Assembly (NCBI GenBank): GCA_021647585.1
Contig: JAKIUK010000002.1
Span: forward strand, 67,845-131,844
Direction: 5' to 3'
Origin: Methylococcaceae bacterium
GTDB taxonomy: Bacteria > Pseudomonadota > Gammaproteobacteria > Methylococcales > Methylomonadaceae
DNA: 64,000 nt
Shown one piece after another: positions 7,736 through 17,290 of this stretch. The translations under genes were made by a program, and so were the position numbers. The notes beneath the pieces are model-generated. The model was given only the letters and a program-made list of their open reading frames with translations, was not told where the DNA came from and searched no databases. How positions within the stretch are numbered: the first letter of the stretch is position 1; each line of letters begins with the position of its first letter.

Positions 7736-9487
7736 ATGTTAATGATGAACTGGCACTCAGTTGGGACGAAGGTTGTTGCAATAACCATGTCAACATTATC
7801 TGTGATGGCGATAGGCGTTTTATTTCTCTATGCCTCTGATCAAAAGCAGAAAGTAATCAACCATAATATCCACACAGCAAAACAATTATTACTTGTTTCA
7901 GAGTCTATCCGTAAGGATACGATTAAAAAATGGAACCTAGGTTTATTTACTACAGACCGCCTTAAACAGTTGGTAGCAAACAAGAGTCCTTCTGAAGCTA
8001 AAAAAATCATCATTGCTACCGTTCCCGTAGCCACAGCTTGGAATGTAGTTCAAGAAAAAGCAATAGAAGGAAGATTTCGTTTCAAAGCGCCCCGTTTAGG
8101 TGCAAGAAACCCGAACAATGAACCTGATGCCATAGAGCGAAAAGTATTAACTTATTTCCAAAACAATCCAACGGCAAATGAATACAGCTATTTTGATGAA
8201 GAAAAAGAGGAAGCGCGTTATTTTAGACCTGTTAGATTAGACAAACAATGTGAAATTTGTCATGGCGATCCTAATACTTCCGCACAGCTTTGGGGAAACA
8301 ATAGAGGTGAAGATATCTTGGGTCACCCTATGGAAAACAAACGTGAAGGCGATTTGCATGGTGCCTTTGAAATTATTACCCCTCTTGCCGAAGACTTTGT
8401 GACGTTACAAAAAGACATTTGGATAGCTATAGGTTTTTTTATCCTCGCATTAGCCATTATTGGTGGCACTGGCTATTTTGTTATGAATCGAATAATTATT
8501 TCACCCTTAACTGATTTGGCTTTAAGGCTCCAAGGCATTTGCAGTGGTGATGGTGACTTAACCGCTCGCCTTAAATCGAAAGGAAAATCAGAATTTGCAT
8601 GGGTAGCCGGTAGTTTCAATACATTTGTTAAAAAAATAGCAAAAACTATTGATAGTATAAGCTATACCAGCGATAAATTAGCCACTGCATCGCAAAACTT
8701 AGCTCAAATCACTCAGCAAACAGAACAAGGTGTTGAAAGACAGCTTGCAGAAACCACCCAAGTAGCTTCGGCAATGGAGGAAATGACGGCTACAGTACAA
8801 GAAGTCGCTCGAAATGCAATCAATGCGTCTGAGGCTGCTTCCACAGCGGACTCTGAAGCCACCAGCGGCAAAAACATTGTCACTCAGGCCGTTAGTGAAA
8901 TCAACCAGCTCGCTTCTGAAGTTGAAAATGCAGCCAATGTAATTCATGAACTTGAAAATGACAGTAACAGTATCGGTGAAGTTTTAAGTGTAATTCAAGG
9001 CATTGCTGAGCAAACTAACTTACTAGCATTAAATGCAGCTATTGAAGCCGCCCGTGCAGGTGAACAAGGACGTGGTTTTGCAGTAGTTGCTGATGAAGTC
9101 AGAACACTTGCCAGTCGAACACAAAACTCAACTCTGGAAATTCAACAAACCATAGAACGCCTACAAAATCGTGCCAAACAAGCAGTTGGGGTTATGGACA
9201 ATGGTAAAAAACAAGCAGCATCCAGTGTTGAACAAGCTGCATCAGCGGGTGAATCAATCACCGCGATCAGTGAACGAATTGATACTATCAGTGACATGAA
9301 CAATCAGATTGCTGGAGCTGCAGAAGAACAAACAGCTGTCGCCGAGGAAATTAACCGAAATATTAATAATATTAGCACCGTTACCAATGAAACATCTATC
9401 GGGGCTAGAAATACCTCTGAAGCCTGTAAAGAGTTATTGGATTTAGCTGATCAACTACGACATAATATTGGACAATTTAAAACTTAA
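7736..9487 (+). CDS. Methyl-accepting chemotaxis protein with haem-type CxxCH sensor domain
   Basis: The 583-residue protein has an N-terminal membrane helix (about 10-32), a periplasmic sensor region up to about residue 225, a second helix (about 230-255), a HAMP domain, and a cytoplasmic signalling domain with the invariant hairpin motif EQTNLLALNAAIEAARAGE. The sensor region resembles the Tll0287-like/DUF3365 fold and contains C172-E-I-C-H176, a c-type haem attachment motif. This suggests sensing of redox state or a gas ligand through haem. The ATG at 7736 follows a good AAGGAG site. It relays signals to CheA/CheW, none of which are in the window. Haem attachment is inferred from motif only. 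Confidence 0.92.
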   Translation: MLMMNWHSVGTKVVAITMSTLSVMAIGVLFLYASDQKQKVINHNIHTAKQLLLVSESIRKDTIKKWNLGLFTTDRLKQLVANKSPSEAKKIIIATVPVATAWNVVQEKAIEGRFRFKAPRLGARNPNNEPDAIERKVLTYFQNNPTANEYSYFDEEKEEARYFRPVRLDKQCEICHGDPNTSAQLWGNNRGEDILGHPMENKREGDLHGAFEIITPLAEDFVTLQKDIWIAIGFFILALAIIGGTGYFVMNRIIISPLTDLALRLQGICSGDGDLTARLKSKGKSEFAWVAGSFNTFVKKIAKTIDSISYTSDKLATASQNLAQITQQTEQGVERQLAETTQVASAMEEMTATVQEVARNAINASEAASTADSEATSGKNIVTQAVSEINQLASEVENAANVIHELENDSNSIGEVLSVIQGIAEQTNLLALNAAIEAARAGEQGRGFAVVADEVRTLASRTQNSTLEIQQTIERLQNRAKQAVGVMDNGKKQAASSVEQAASAGESITAISERIDTISDMNNQIAGAAEEQTAVAEEINRNINNISTVTNETSIGARNTSEACKELLDLADQLRHNIGQFKT

Positions 9488-9510
9488 GACGCGCACAGAT
9501 TTAAGTTGGG

Positions 9511-9665
9511 TAATTGGCGAAATAATTTGTTCGTCTTCAACTAACACATGGATGTGTGTAGGTAGAACAATGCAGGAGCAATTGTCGAGGCGTGGAAATG
9601 GGCATGTAGCAAGCTACCCAACCCTTTCTACAACGAAGAAGACGGACAAAACACAAAGCCAATTA
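9511..9665. repeat. 155-bp inverted-repeat element downstream of the chemoreceptor
   Basis: The outer ends TAATTGGC (9511-9518) and GCCAATTA (9658-9665) are perfect inverted repeats, and inner arms TTTGTTCGTCTTC (9526-9538) and GAAGACGGACAAA (9638-9650) pair with one mismatch. The element carries, nested inside, the CATGGATG-linked repeat also found in the RAYT pseudogene at 46616. It may form a long hairpin and end chemoreceptor transcription. No coding content is credible. Confidence 0.65.
9544..9588. repeat. CATGGATG-linked short insertion sequence, copy 1
   Basis: It consists of a palindrome-like ACACATGGATGTGT (9544-9557) followed by a 32-base tail (9557-9588) that is identical to 46632-46663. 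In the other copy the stem around the shared CATGGATG core is GC-CATGGATG-GC, so stem arms differ but stay complementary. Confidence 0.7.
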
Positions 9666-10063
9666 TACAATCATCCCTTTGTTGAGTCGAGATAACTAAA
9701 CTACCATCAACGGATGCCGAAGATTTGATTTAATGACTCATATCTGGATAAACACGGGTATACGATGTGATTTAAATATTCATCAGAAAGCAAAAGGAAA
9801 AGAACTGTCTTTACAAAGTAAAAAAACAGCAATAAATAAACCCCACTTACTTAGAATATCCACTAGCTTTGGATATTTGACTAAGACTATGATATTGTGT
9901 TGACTAATCCATTCTTTCATTTATTATTATCAAGTTTTTTTGACACTATCTATGTTAGATCTCTTGTGAGCAATTTCCCCTTTTTGGCTTTTCACCCTAA
10001 TAATCCCACTTTCATTAATAGACTTTGCAAGTAACTCTTTTAAATTTGAATTAATACAAACTT
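9666..10063 (+). promoter_or_regulatory. Intergenic region upstream of manC
   Basis: About 400 bp of AT-rich sequence without a gene. A possible sigma-70 promoter is TTGACT at 9900-9905, a 17-base spacer and an AT-rich ATTATT -10 at 9923-9928, which would leave a leader of roughly 130 bases before manC. This is a pattern match only. Confidence 0.3.
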
Positions 10064-11464
10064 ATGATCCCAGTTATTTTATCCGGTGGTAGTGGCACTC
10101 GCCTTTGGCCTTTGTCTCGCGGACAACACCCTAAACAGTTTTTATCTTTGGTTTCTAACCATACTATGCTGCAAGAAACCGTCTTGCGGTTACAGGGCAT
10201 TGAAGACCTTAAAGCGCCAATAGGTGTATGTAATGAGAATCACCGTTTTATGATGGCTGAGCAATTAAGAGAGATTAACACCCCTCCTACTGCCATTATT
10301 CTTGAACCCATAGGTAAAAATACGGCACCTGCAGTTGCGTTATCTGCGCTGGCTGCAGAATCTGAAGAAGATATTTTACTGATTTTACCTGCTGATCATG
10401 TCATTGCAGATATAGCTTCATTTCAAGCCGCTGTTAAAAATGCCAAATCTCTAGCAAAAGAAGGTAATCTAGTTACCTTTGGTATTGTGCCTACTGCTGC
10501 CGAAACAGGTTATGGTTATATTAAAAGAGGAGCTCAAAATACGGGTGTCGCTTATGATGTGGCTGCCTTTGTTGAAAAACCAAATCATGATACCGCTCTA
10601 CAATATATTGAATCAGGAGAGTATTTTTGGAATAGCGGTATGTTTGCCTTTAAAGCGGGGCGATATCTGGAAGAATTAGAAAAATACAATCCTGATATGT
10701 TAGCTGCTTGTCGTGAGTCTTTTGCTACCGCCCAAGTCGATGCTGATTTTATCCGTTTGGATAAAGCTGTTTTTTCACAATGTCCTGCTGATTCAATTGA
10801 TTATGCAGTAATGGAAAAAACCAACAAGGCAGTAGTTATCCCCTTAGCAGCTGAGTGGAACGATGTAGGTTCTTGGTCTGCCTTGTGGGATGTAACAGAA
10901 AAGGATGAATCAGGTAATGCAATCACGGGTGATGTTTTAACTGTTGATACTGAGAATTCTTATTTGTATTCGAGCAGTCGCTTAATTGCAGCAGTTGGGG
11001 CTTCTAATTTGGTGATAGTTGAAACACCGGATGCGATCATGGTAGCACCTAAAGACCGGGTGCAGGAAGTTAAGTCTATTGTTGATCAATTAAAACAGCA
11101 ACAGCGTTCAGAAGCTGATCTACACCGAAAAGTATACCGTCCCTGGGGATATTATGATTCAGTTGATCAAGGCGACCGGCATTTAACCAAACGTATAGTG
11201 GTTAAACCAGGGGCCAAATTATCACTGCAAAAACATCATCATCGTACCGAACATTGGATAGTGGTAAAAGGGACTGCTTTAGTGACTAAAGCCGATGAAC
11301 AGATGTTATTAACTGAAAACGAATCCACCTATATCCCCTTAGGTGTTGTACATTGCCTGGAAAACCCTGGAATCATTCCGTTAGAGATGATTGAAGTACA
11401 ATCCGGCAGTTATTTAGGTGAAGACGACATAATCCGTTTTGAAGATAAATATGGACGTACTTGA
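10064..11464 (+). CDS. manC: Mannose-1-phosphate guanylyltransferase / mannose-6-phosphate isomerase
   Basis: The 466-residue protein is the bifunctional ManC/AlgA/XanB type. The nucleotidyltransferase domain starts with GGSGTRLWPLSRGQHPKQF and contains FVEKP and the WNDVGSW motif. The C-terminal cupin isomerase domain has RPWGYYDSVD, KPGAKLSLQKHHHR and EHWIVVKGTA with metal-binding histidines. It makes GDP-mannose for polysaccharide or glycoprotein synthesis in the cytoplasm. It is followed 9 bases later by fcl, so the pair can supply GDP-mannose-derived sugars. The intermediate enzyme GDP-mannose 4,6-dehydratase (Gmd) is not in the window. Confidence 0.95.
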   Translation: MIPVILSGGSGTRLWPLSRGQHPKQFLSLVSNHTMLQETVLRLQGIEDLKAPIGVCNENHRFMMAEQLREINTPPTAIILEPIGKNTAPAVALSALAAESEEDILLILPADHVIADIASFQAAVKNAKSLAKEGNLVTFGIVPTAAETGYGYIKRGAQNTGVAYDVAAFVEKPNHDTALQYIESGEYFWNSGMFAFKAGRYLEELEKYNPDMLAACRESFATAQVDADFIRLDKAVFSQCPADSIDYAVMEKTNKAVVIPLAAEWNDVGSWSALWDVTEKDESGNAITGDVLTVDTENSYLYSSSRLIAAVGASNLVIVETPDAIMVAPKDRVQEVKSIVDQLKQQQRSEADLHRKVYRPWGYYDSVDQGDRHLTKRIVVKPGAKLSLQKHHHRTEHWIVVKGTALVTKADEQMLLTENESTYIPLGVVHCLENPGIIPLEMIEVQSGSYLGEDDIIRFEDKYGRT

Positions 11465-11473
11465 GTTATTTTT

Positions 11474-12445
11474 ATGATAGAAAAACAATCTAAAATTTAT
11501 ATCGCTGGTCATCGAGGCATGGTTGGTTCGGCTATTTGTCGCCAGCTTGAGTCCAAGGGCTTCCTCAATATTGTTACCCGAACACATGCAGAACTTGATT
11601 TATGTAAGCAACAGGCTGTACATGATTTTATGCAGCAGGAAAAACCTGATTATGTTGTATTAGCAGCTGCAAAAGTTGGAGGTATTTTTGCTAACAATGA
11701 ATATCCTGCTGATTTTATTTATCAAAACCTGATGATTGAGTCCAATGTAATTCATCAAGCGTATAATTCTGGATGTAAACAACTATTGTTTTTAGGCAGT
11801 TCTTGCATATATCCTAAACTGGCTGAGCAACCAATGACTGAGTCCGCGTTATTAACAGGTGTTTTAGAACCTACTAACGAGCCATATGCCATAGCCAAAA
11901 TAGCTGGTATAAAAATATGTGAATCTTATAACAGACAATATGGCACGGACTTTCGTTCGGTGATGCCAACGAATTTATATGGTCCTGGAGACAATTTTCA
12001 TCCTAAGAATAGCCATGTTATCCCTGCTTTATTGCGGCGCTTTCATGAAGCCACGCTAGAGAATAAACCGCATGTTGAAGCATGGGGTACAGGCAAAGCA
12101 ATGCGTGAATTTTTATTTGTTGATGATATGGCTAAAGCCTGTTTTCATGTTATGAACTTGTCCTCAGATATTTATACGAAACACACTCAACCAATGCTTT
12201 CACATATTAATGTTGGCACGGGTAAAGATGTCACTATAAAAGAACTGGTAGATACGGTTGTTAAAGTAACTGGATATCAAGGTTCTGTGGTCTGGAATAC
12301 TGATATGCCTGATGGCACACCAAGAAAATTAATGGATGTTTCGCGTTTAGTATCTTTGGGTTGGAGCTATGATGTTGAATTGGAAGCCGGGCTAAGAACG
12401 AGCTATCAGTGGTTTTTGGAAAATCTGGATCAATTTAGAGAATAA
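11474..12445 (+). CDS. fcl: GDP-L-fucose synthase
   Basis: The 323-residue short-chain dehydrogenase/epimerase has the NADP-binding GHRGMVGSAI loop at residues 12-21, the SSCIYPKLAEQP segment, and the catalytic Y-A-I-A-K pair, all typical of Fcl/WcaG. It epimerises and reduces GDP-4-keto-6-deoxymannose to GDP-L-fucose. The short 9-base gap to manC supports an operon. Because gmd is absent here, the substrate must come from a gene elsewhere. The gene ends about 100 bp before a convergent c-di-GMP gene, with a hairpin between them. Confidence 0.95.
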   Translation: MIEKQSKIYIAGHRGMVGSAICRQLESKGFLNIVTRTHAELDLCKQQAVHDFMQQEKPDYVVLAAAKVGGIFANNEYPADFIYQNLMIESNVIHQAYNSGCKQLLFLGSSCIYPKLAEQPMTESALLTGVLEPTNEPYAIAKIAGIKICESYNRQYGTDFRSVMPTNLYGPGDNFHPKNSHVIPALLRRFHEATLENKPHVEAWGTGKAMREFLFVDDMAKACFHVMNLSSDIYTKHTQPMLSHINVGTGKDVTIKELVDTVVKVTGYQGSVVWNTDMPDGTPRKLMDVSRLVSLGWSYDVELEAGLRTSYQWFLENLDQFRE

Positions 12446-12489
12446 CTAAAATAGTTTCTCAATACTTTGTTTGTAAATCAAACTTTGTG

Positions 12490-12536
12490 GACCAACCACA
12501 GTAACCTATTGCTATAGTATCAAATCTTGGTTGGTC
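12490..12536. terminator. Long-loop hairpin between convergent fcl and GGDEF/EAL genes
   Basis: GACCAACCA (12490-12498) pairs perfectly with TGGTTGGTC (12528-12536), with a 29-base loop. It lies between two convergent genes and is followed by T-rich sequence on the plus strand. A bidirectional terminator is plausible, though the loop is long. Confidence 0.45.
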
Positions 12537-12550
12537 TCATTTTATTAAAA

Positions 12551-14890
12551 CTAGGGTTTTAATTTTAGCTGAGCTTCCTGTAATAAAGTTGACATTTTGA
12601 AGACTGGCAATGGCTTGCTAAAGTAATATCCTTGAATGAAGTCACATTTTCGTTCACTCAAAAAATTTAATTGCATTTCATTTTCCACGCCTTCTGCTAC
12701 AATTTTTTGATTAAGAGAATGTCCCATTTCTATAATTGCACAAGCAATGCTTGCATCTTTTGATCCAATGGTTAATTCTCTTATAAACGATTGATCAATT
12801 TTCAACACATCGATAGGAAATTTTTTTAAATAGGACAAAGAAGAATAACCTGTACCAAAATCATCCAGCGCTATCTTAATGCCCATATTTTTCAACCTTT
12901 TGAGTTGCAATTCAATTCTGTTAAGGTCTCCTATTAACATTGATTCTGTAATTTCCAGCTCTAAATACTTAGGTTCAAGCTCTGCTTTTTTTAATGCATC
13001 CTCTACACTTTGCATAAACCCATCATCCATAAATTGACGAGCCGAAACATTGACTGAAATCTGAGGTATAGAATAACCAAGCTTCAACCATTGATTAAAT
13101 TGACAGCAAGCAGTTTCGAGTACCCATGCACCTATTTCAATTATTAATCCAGTCTCTTCAGCAATAGGAATAAAAAGATCAGGCGGAATCATTTTATTTC
13201 TCCCAAAAGGATCTTGAAACCAGCGTATCAAAACTTCAGCACCACTGATAGCTAAACTTTTAGCATCATATTGCGGTTGATAAAATAATTTGAATTCGGC
13301 ATTATCAATTGCTTTTCGTAAATTATTTTCCATTGCCAATCGGTCTTGACTAGCAGCACTAAATTCTTTTTTGTAAAACTTATAATTATTTCTACCTCGA
13401 TTTTTAGCTTCATACATTGCCATATCAGCATGTTTTAAAAGCTGTTCGGATGATTTACCATCTTCAGGAAAAATTGAGATCCCTACACTTGAACCAATAA
13501 ATAATTCACTACGATTTATATAAAACACTTCGGAGAGCCGATCAATGATTTTTTGAGCAATCATAGTGGAAGTAAAAATGGCTTGCTCATGGGTTCTTTC
13601 ATTTAACAGTAAAATAGCAAACTCATCACCGCTAAAGCGGGCAACAACATCCTCTTTTCTCACTAACCCTAATAATCTTTTTGCAGTTTCTTTGAGCACG
13701 TCATCTCCTGCATCATGCCCCAAAGTATCATTAACAATTTTAAATTTATCAAGATCTATAAAAAATATGACTGCCGTCAATTTATGACGTTCAGCAGCAG
13801 ATAAGAATTGTGCCATGCGATCCATAAACATAGCTCTGTTTACCAGACCCGTCAAATGATCGTAATGAGCAATCTGCAAAATACGTTTTTCATTCTCTTT
13901 GAATAAGGTAATATCCTCAAGTGTTACGAAATAATTATCAAATGTATTTTCTTTACTTAAAATGGGTTTTATTTCTAATTTGATAAGAATTTGTCTTCCA
14001 TTTTTCTTTTTGCATTGCACCTCCCCCGACCATAACTGAAAGTTGTTTTTTTGAAAATAAGCCAGAATTGTTGTGCAAAAGTCTTGTTTTTGTTTTGTCG
14101 TTGTTATATGCGAAATTAATTGACCGGTTATTTCTTCTGATGAAAAGCCAAACAATGAAGAAAAGGCTGAATTAGCACTCGTTATTTTCAATGACTCATC
14201 CAGTATCAAAAAACTTAAATGACTATTAGAAAAAATACTTGATAATAACTCAAGCTTAGTTTTTGCTTTTAAACTCTGCTGAAGATGCTGCCCCGAAACT
14301 ACCAACCTGAAGGGTTGCTTATTTTCACCGAAAAGAGGAGTGGTTAAAATTTCCATTTCAACCGTTCCGCCCCCCTCACGTACAAAAGACATTGTTTTTT
14401 TAACTCTATTCCCTAATTGCCATGCCTTTTTATCTTGCATAACATTTTGTTGAAAGACTAAGCTATTAGCCTTTACATTCAACGCCAAATAAGCATCTGT
14501 TTTACCAACATATTCAATATCTTGCAAATCTAACAGTGTCAAGTAGTCCGTGTTGGCTTGAAGCCATCTTCCATACTGATCTTTAATGCATAATATACCT
14601 GGAAAAGTATCAATTAATAATTGATCACTGTATGAAAATGGAGCAACGGTATTATTACTATTTTCAGCTTGAATCAGTTCTGTTTCGTTTTCATCAATTG
14701 AAGTGCCATTTTTCTGCTGATAAAATAAAATTAACATTAAAACAACAAACAGACTGTTTATCAGTAATAGAATTGTCTCTGGGGAAAAGAAATAAGAATT
14801 GATTTCAAAACCGGATTGAAAGACGGGGATGACAAGGTACGCAATATTGCTTACAAAAAGCATTAATGTTGATATAAACAAAAGCTTCAA
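12551..14890 (-). CDS. Membrane-anchored PAS-PAS-GGDEF-EAL cyclic-di-GMP protein
   Basis: The 779-residue protein has two N-terminal membrane helices (about 4-22 and 36-56), two PAS domains (about 90-200 and 215-330), a GGDEF domain and an EAL domain. The GGDEF active site is S-G-D-E-F near residue 420, with an RKED inhibitory-site motif five residues before it; SGDEF is a variant still found in active cyclases. The EAL signature is AEVLIRW near residue 553, and DDFGTGYSSL near 677 is intact. It may therefore make and break c-di-GMP. The chosen start is TTG at 14890, which has an AGAGG site 5 bases upstream. The sensory input is unknown. Confidence 0.92.
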   Translation of the reverse strand: MKLLFISTLMLFVSNIAYLVIPVFQSGFEINSYFFSPETILLLINSLFVVLMLILFYQQKNGTSIDENETELIQAENSNNTVAPFSYSDQLLIDTFPGILCIKDQYGRWLQANTDYLTLLDLQDIEYVGKTDAYLALNVKANSLVFQQNVMQDKKAWQLGNRVKKTMSFVREGGGTVEMEILTTPLFGENKQPFRLVVSGQHLQQSLKAKTKLELLSSIFSNSHLSFLILDESLKITSANSAFSSLFGFSSEEITGQLISHITTTKQKQDFCTTILAYFQKNNFQLWSGEVQCKKKNGRQILIKLEIKPILSKENTFDNYFVTLEDITLFKENEKRILQIAHYDHLTGLVNRAMFMDRMAQFLSAAERHKLTAVIFFIDLDKFKIVNDTLGHDAGDDVLKETAKRLLGLVRKEDVVARFSGDEFAILLLNERTHEQAIFTSTMIAQKIIDRLSEVFYINRSELFIGSSVGISIFPEDGKSSEQLLKHADMAMYEAKNRGRNNYKFYKKEFSAASQDRLAMENNLRKAIDNAEFKLFYQPQYDAKSLAISGAEVLIRWFQDPFGRNKMIPPDLFIPIAEETGLIIEIGAWVLETACCQFNQWLKLGYSIPQISVNVSARQFMDDGFMQSVEDALKKAELEPKYLELEITESMLIGDLNRIELQLKRLKNMGIKIALDDFGTGYSSLSYLKKFPIDVLKIDQSFIRELTIGSKDASIACAIIEMGHSLNQKIVAEGVENEMQLNFLSERKCDFIQGYYFSKPLPVFKMSTLLQEAQLKLKP

Positions 14891-15508
14891 ACTAACCTCT
14901 TAAAATGAAATTTTATCACCAAAAACAATATTCTATAATTTGTTATCACTGGCTATAGATTGTCATAATCACCCAGGGCTTACAATCATCTTGTTATTCA
15001 ATTAGTTTTTTAGTATAGCCTATTACCTTACTCATTCAATAACACAAGTATTAGCATCTTGCTTTTGATAATAGAATAATAGTCTATTTTCATATTTTTT
15101 TTGGTCTTGAAAATATCAGTTGATACTTTCAAAGTAACCTTAGGAATGAGCAGTCAACCAAATCGTTACTCAATTTAATAAGCATAGATCGCTCTATTGC
15201 GAAACTCATTTTATTTAGTTTAAAAAGTCGCATTTAATATGTATATGCAAAACTTTATCAACATAAGCTTCATGTTTTACAATTCTTTCATTAAAAAGTG
15301 AGAACAAATTCACACTTTAATACACAGCTTTAATTTACAACATATTTGTTTATTGTAAAGTAGAAAAAATTAACCTTTAAAAATAGCTTACATATCTATT
15401 ACAAGGCGTAAGCTATTGACTACAAATAAAATTATTTATTCTGTATAAAATATATACAAATTAATGATTTTACGATAAACACACAGGGTGAACGTATTTT
15501 GAAATGGT
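14891..15508. other. AT-rich intergenic region left of the DnaA-box cluster
   Basis: About 620 bp with no credible gene and very high A+T, including long runs of T and A around 15080-15480. It contains the promoter of the minus-strand GGDEF/EAL gene. A near-match DnaA box TTATCAACA is present near 15254. Together with the adjacent box cluster it has the composition expected of a DNA-unwinding region, but this is inference. Confidence 0.4.
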
Positions 15509-15599
15509 TAATCCACAGAGTTATCCACAGAAATTGTGAATAACTTCACATTTTTATCTTCTTGATTTCTACAACTTTCACAGATTATTTTGTGCATAA
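15509..15599. promoter_or_regulatory. Cluster of DnaA boxes (possible origin or DnaA-binding locus)
   Basis: Within 91 bases there are three matches to the TTWTNCACA box: TTATCCACA (15521-15529), TGTGAATAA (15535-15543, i.e. TTATTCACA on the other strand) and TGTGCATAA (15591-15599, i.e. TTATGCACA). A one-mismatch box, TAATCCACA, lies at 15509-15517. The last box overlaps the 3' end of cydC. Such density is characteristic of oriC or of DnaA-titrating/regulated sites. dnaA, dnaN and mnmG are not nearby. Confidence 0.55.
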
Positions 15600-17290
15600 C
15601 TGATTGATTGTTTCAAATACCCGTTATTTATGCTAAAGACCTTATCAACCAGTCTAAGACCTGCCTCCTTGTGAGTCACCATAATTAGCGTTTTGTTTCT
15701 GGCTATTTGTTTCAATGTATTGAGCACTTCATCTTCCGTCTCTTTATCCAACCCTTCCGTTGGTTCATCCAATAGAAGTATTGGCGCATTTTTCAAGTAC
15801 ACTCTTGCTAACGCAATTCTTCGTCCCTCACCTGATGAGACTTTTGCTCCATTTTCACCCACCCAGGTATTTAGACCTTCGGGTAACTGATGAATAAATT
15901 TTTGCAGACCAGCCATTTTAATTGCTTGTAAAATTTCAGACTCTGATGCAGTTGGTTTGGCAATCAACACGTTCTCTTTTATGGTCGCAGAAAAAAGTTG
16001 AACATTTTGTGACAAAACAGAAAACCGAGTCATTAATTGGTCAGATGAAAAATACTTAAAATTGATTCCAGCATAATTGATACACCCCTGTTGTGGGTCA
16101 TAGAAACGCATTAGCAGTTGCAGTAATGTCGTTTTTCCTGATCCACTATTTCCAATTATGGCAATTTTGCTCCCTTGAGGGATATTTAAATCAATCTGTT
16201 TTAAAACCCAGTCAGTCTGTTCAGAATAACGAAAACTGAGATTATTAATCTTTAAATCGCCCGAACAAGGTATATCAATAGTTTGCAGGGGTTCTGTAAT
16301 AACAGAGCCAAGATTGGTAATACCTAAAATCCTACTCGCTGCTGCTTGGGTTTTAGCAAGCAGTTGTATTGAAGATGCTAAGGGGTTAACTAATTCAAAT
16401 ACTGCGAATACAGAAAAACTCAGCATTGCTAGAACAGGTCCTGAAACACGATCTTGATGAAATAAAACAGCCCCAATAACAATGGCTATCAGTACCGTCA
16501 TTTGTGATACAAAAACAGTAATTGCTGATAAGAATGCCGAAAAACGATTATTCTTACTTTGTGTATCTAATATTTGCTCAGAAACAGTCATTATCCTGTC
16601 TCTATAACGTGAATACGCGTTAAAGGCAAGCAGATCAGCGAGACCTTGTAAAATCTCAATTTGCGCTATTTTGAATATTGCAGTTTGTGCTACTATTTCT
16701 CTAGCACTATGCCGCCCTAAGTGACTAAATAACCAAGGCAAAAATACTGATGTTAATAGCAACATAATCAAAACCAGTAGTCCAATCTGAATAGAATAAC
16801 TGCTTATAAAAATGACAACAGCTCCCCCACCGATCAAGGCAATTAACAGAGGAGAACACAACCGCAGATATAACGCATCTAAGGTATCAATATCCTGAGT
16901 AATACCTGCCAGCAAATCTGCACTGCGTTGCATGGCAAGTCGACCAGGTGCCAGTGGAATTAATTTTTCAAAAAACCAGCTTCGACAATCCGCTAAAATT
17001 CTAAAGGTCACTTCATGCGTTACTACTCGTTCAGCGTAACGACCAACGGTACGAATAATTGCCAAAGCACGTATTTCAGCAGCGGGTTGCATGAAATTAA
17101 AAGCAATGGCTACACCGTCAGGAGCCAAAAGTCCAGCAATTGCAGAAGAAGTGATAAACCAGCCGGAGAGTGTTAGTAAAGAGATTGAAGCCAGCGAGGT
17201 TAATAATGATAAAAAAACGCCACCAACCAACCAAAGTTTATAGGGTTTAAATAACTGCAAAAAAGAAATCAAATCCTTCATGATAAGCAA
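15578..17290 (-). CDS. cydC: Heterodimeric ABC exporter subunit CydC
   Basis: The 570-residue protein is an ABC transporter with fused membrane and ATPase domains. Its membrane domain has the CydC-typical LLTLSGWFITSSAIAGL; the ATPase has Walker A GNSGSGKTT, the signature region VSSGEGRRIALARV and Walker B ILLLDEPTEGLD. CydDC exports cysteine and glutathione to the periplasm and is needed for assembly of cytochrome bd and c-type cytochromes. It overlaps cydD by 13 bases, so both are co-translated. In E. coli the pair is often near cydAB; no oxidase genes are in this window. The 3' end overlaps a DnaA-box cluster. Confidence 0.93.
   Translation of the reverse strand: MLIMKDLISFLQLFKPYKLWLVGGVFLSLLTSLASISLLTLSGWFITSSAIAGLLAPDGVAIAFNFMQPAAEIRALAIIRTVGRYAERVVTHEVTFRILADCRSWFFEKLIPLAPGRLAMQRSADLLAGITQDIDTLDALYLRLCSPLLIALIGGGAVVIFISSYSIQIGLLVLIMLLLTSVFLPWLFSHLGRHSAREIVAQTAIFKIAQIEILQGLADLLAFNAYSRYRDRIMTVSEQILDTQSKNNRFSAFLSAITVFVSQMTVLIAIVIGAVLFHQDRVSGPVLAMLSFSVFAVFELVNPLASSIQLLAKTQAAASRILGITNLGSVITEPLQTIDIPCSGDLKINNLSFRYSEQTDWVLKQIDLNIPQGSKIAIIGNSGSGKTTLLQLLMRFYDPQQGCINYAGINFKYFSSDQLMTRFSVLSQNVQLFSATIKENVLIAKPTASESEILQAIKMAGLQKFIHQLPEGLNTWVGENGAKVSSGEGRRIALARVYLKNAPILLLDEPTEGLDKETEDEVLNTLKQIARNKTLIMVTHKEAGLRLVDKVFSINNGYLKQSISYAQNNL

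Noticed and set aside
9468..9695. 75-residue ORF after the chemoreceptor
   Set aside because: It runs through the inverted-repeat element and the dispersed 32-base tail and has no ribosome-binding site; not a gene.
12551..14890. EAL domain judged inactive because EAL is EVL
   Set aside because: EVL is a common active variant, and DDFGTGYSSL is intact; inactivity cannot be claimed.
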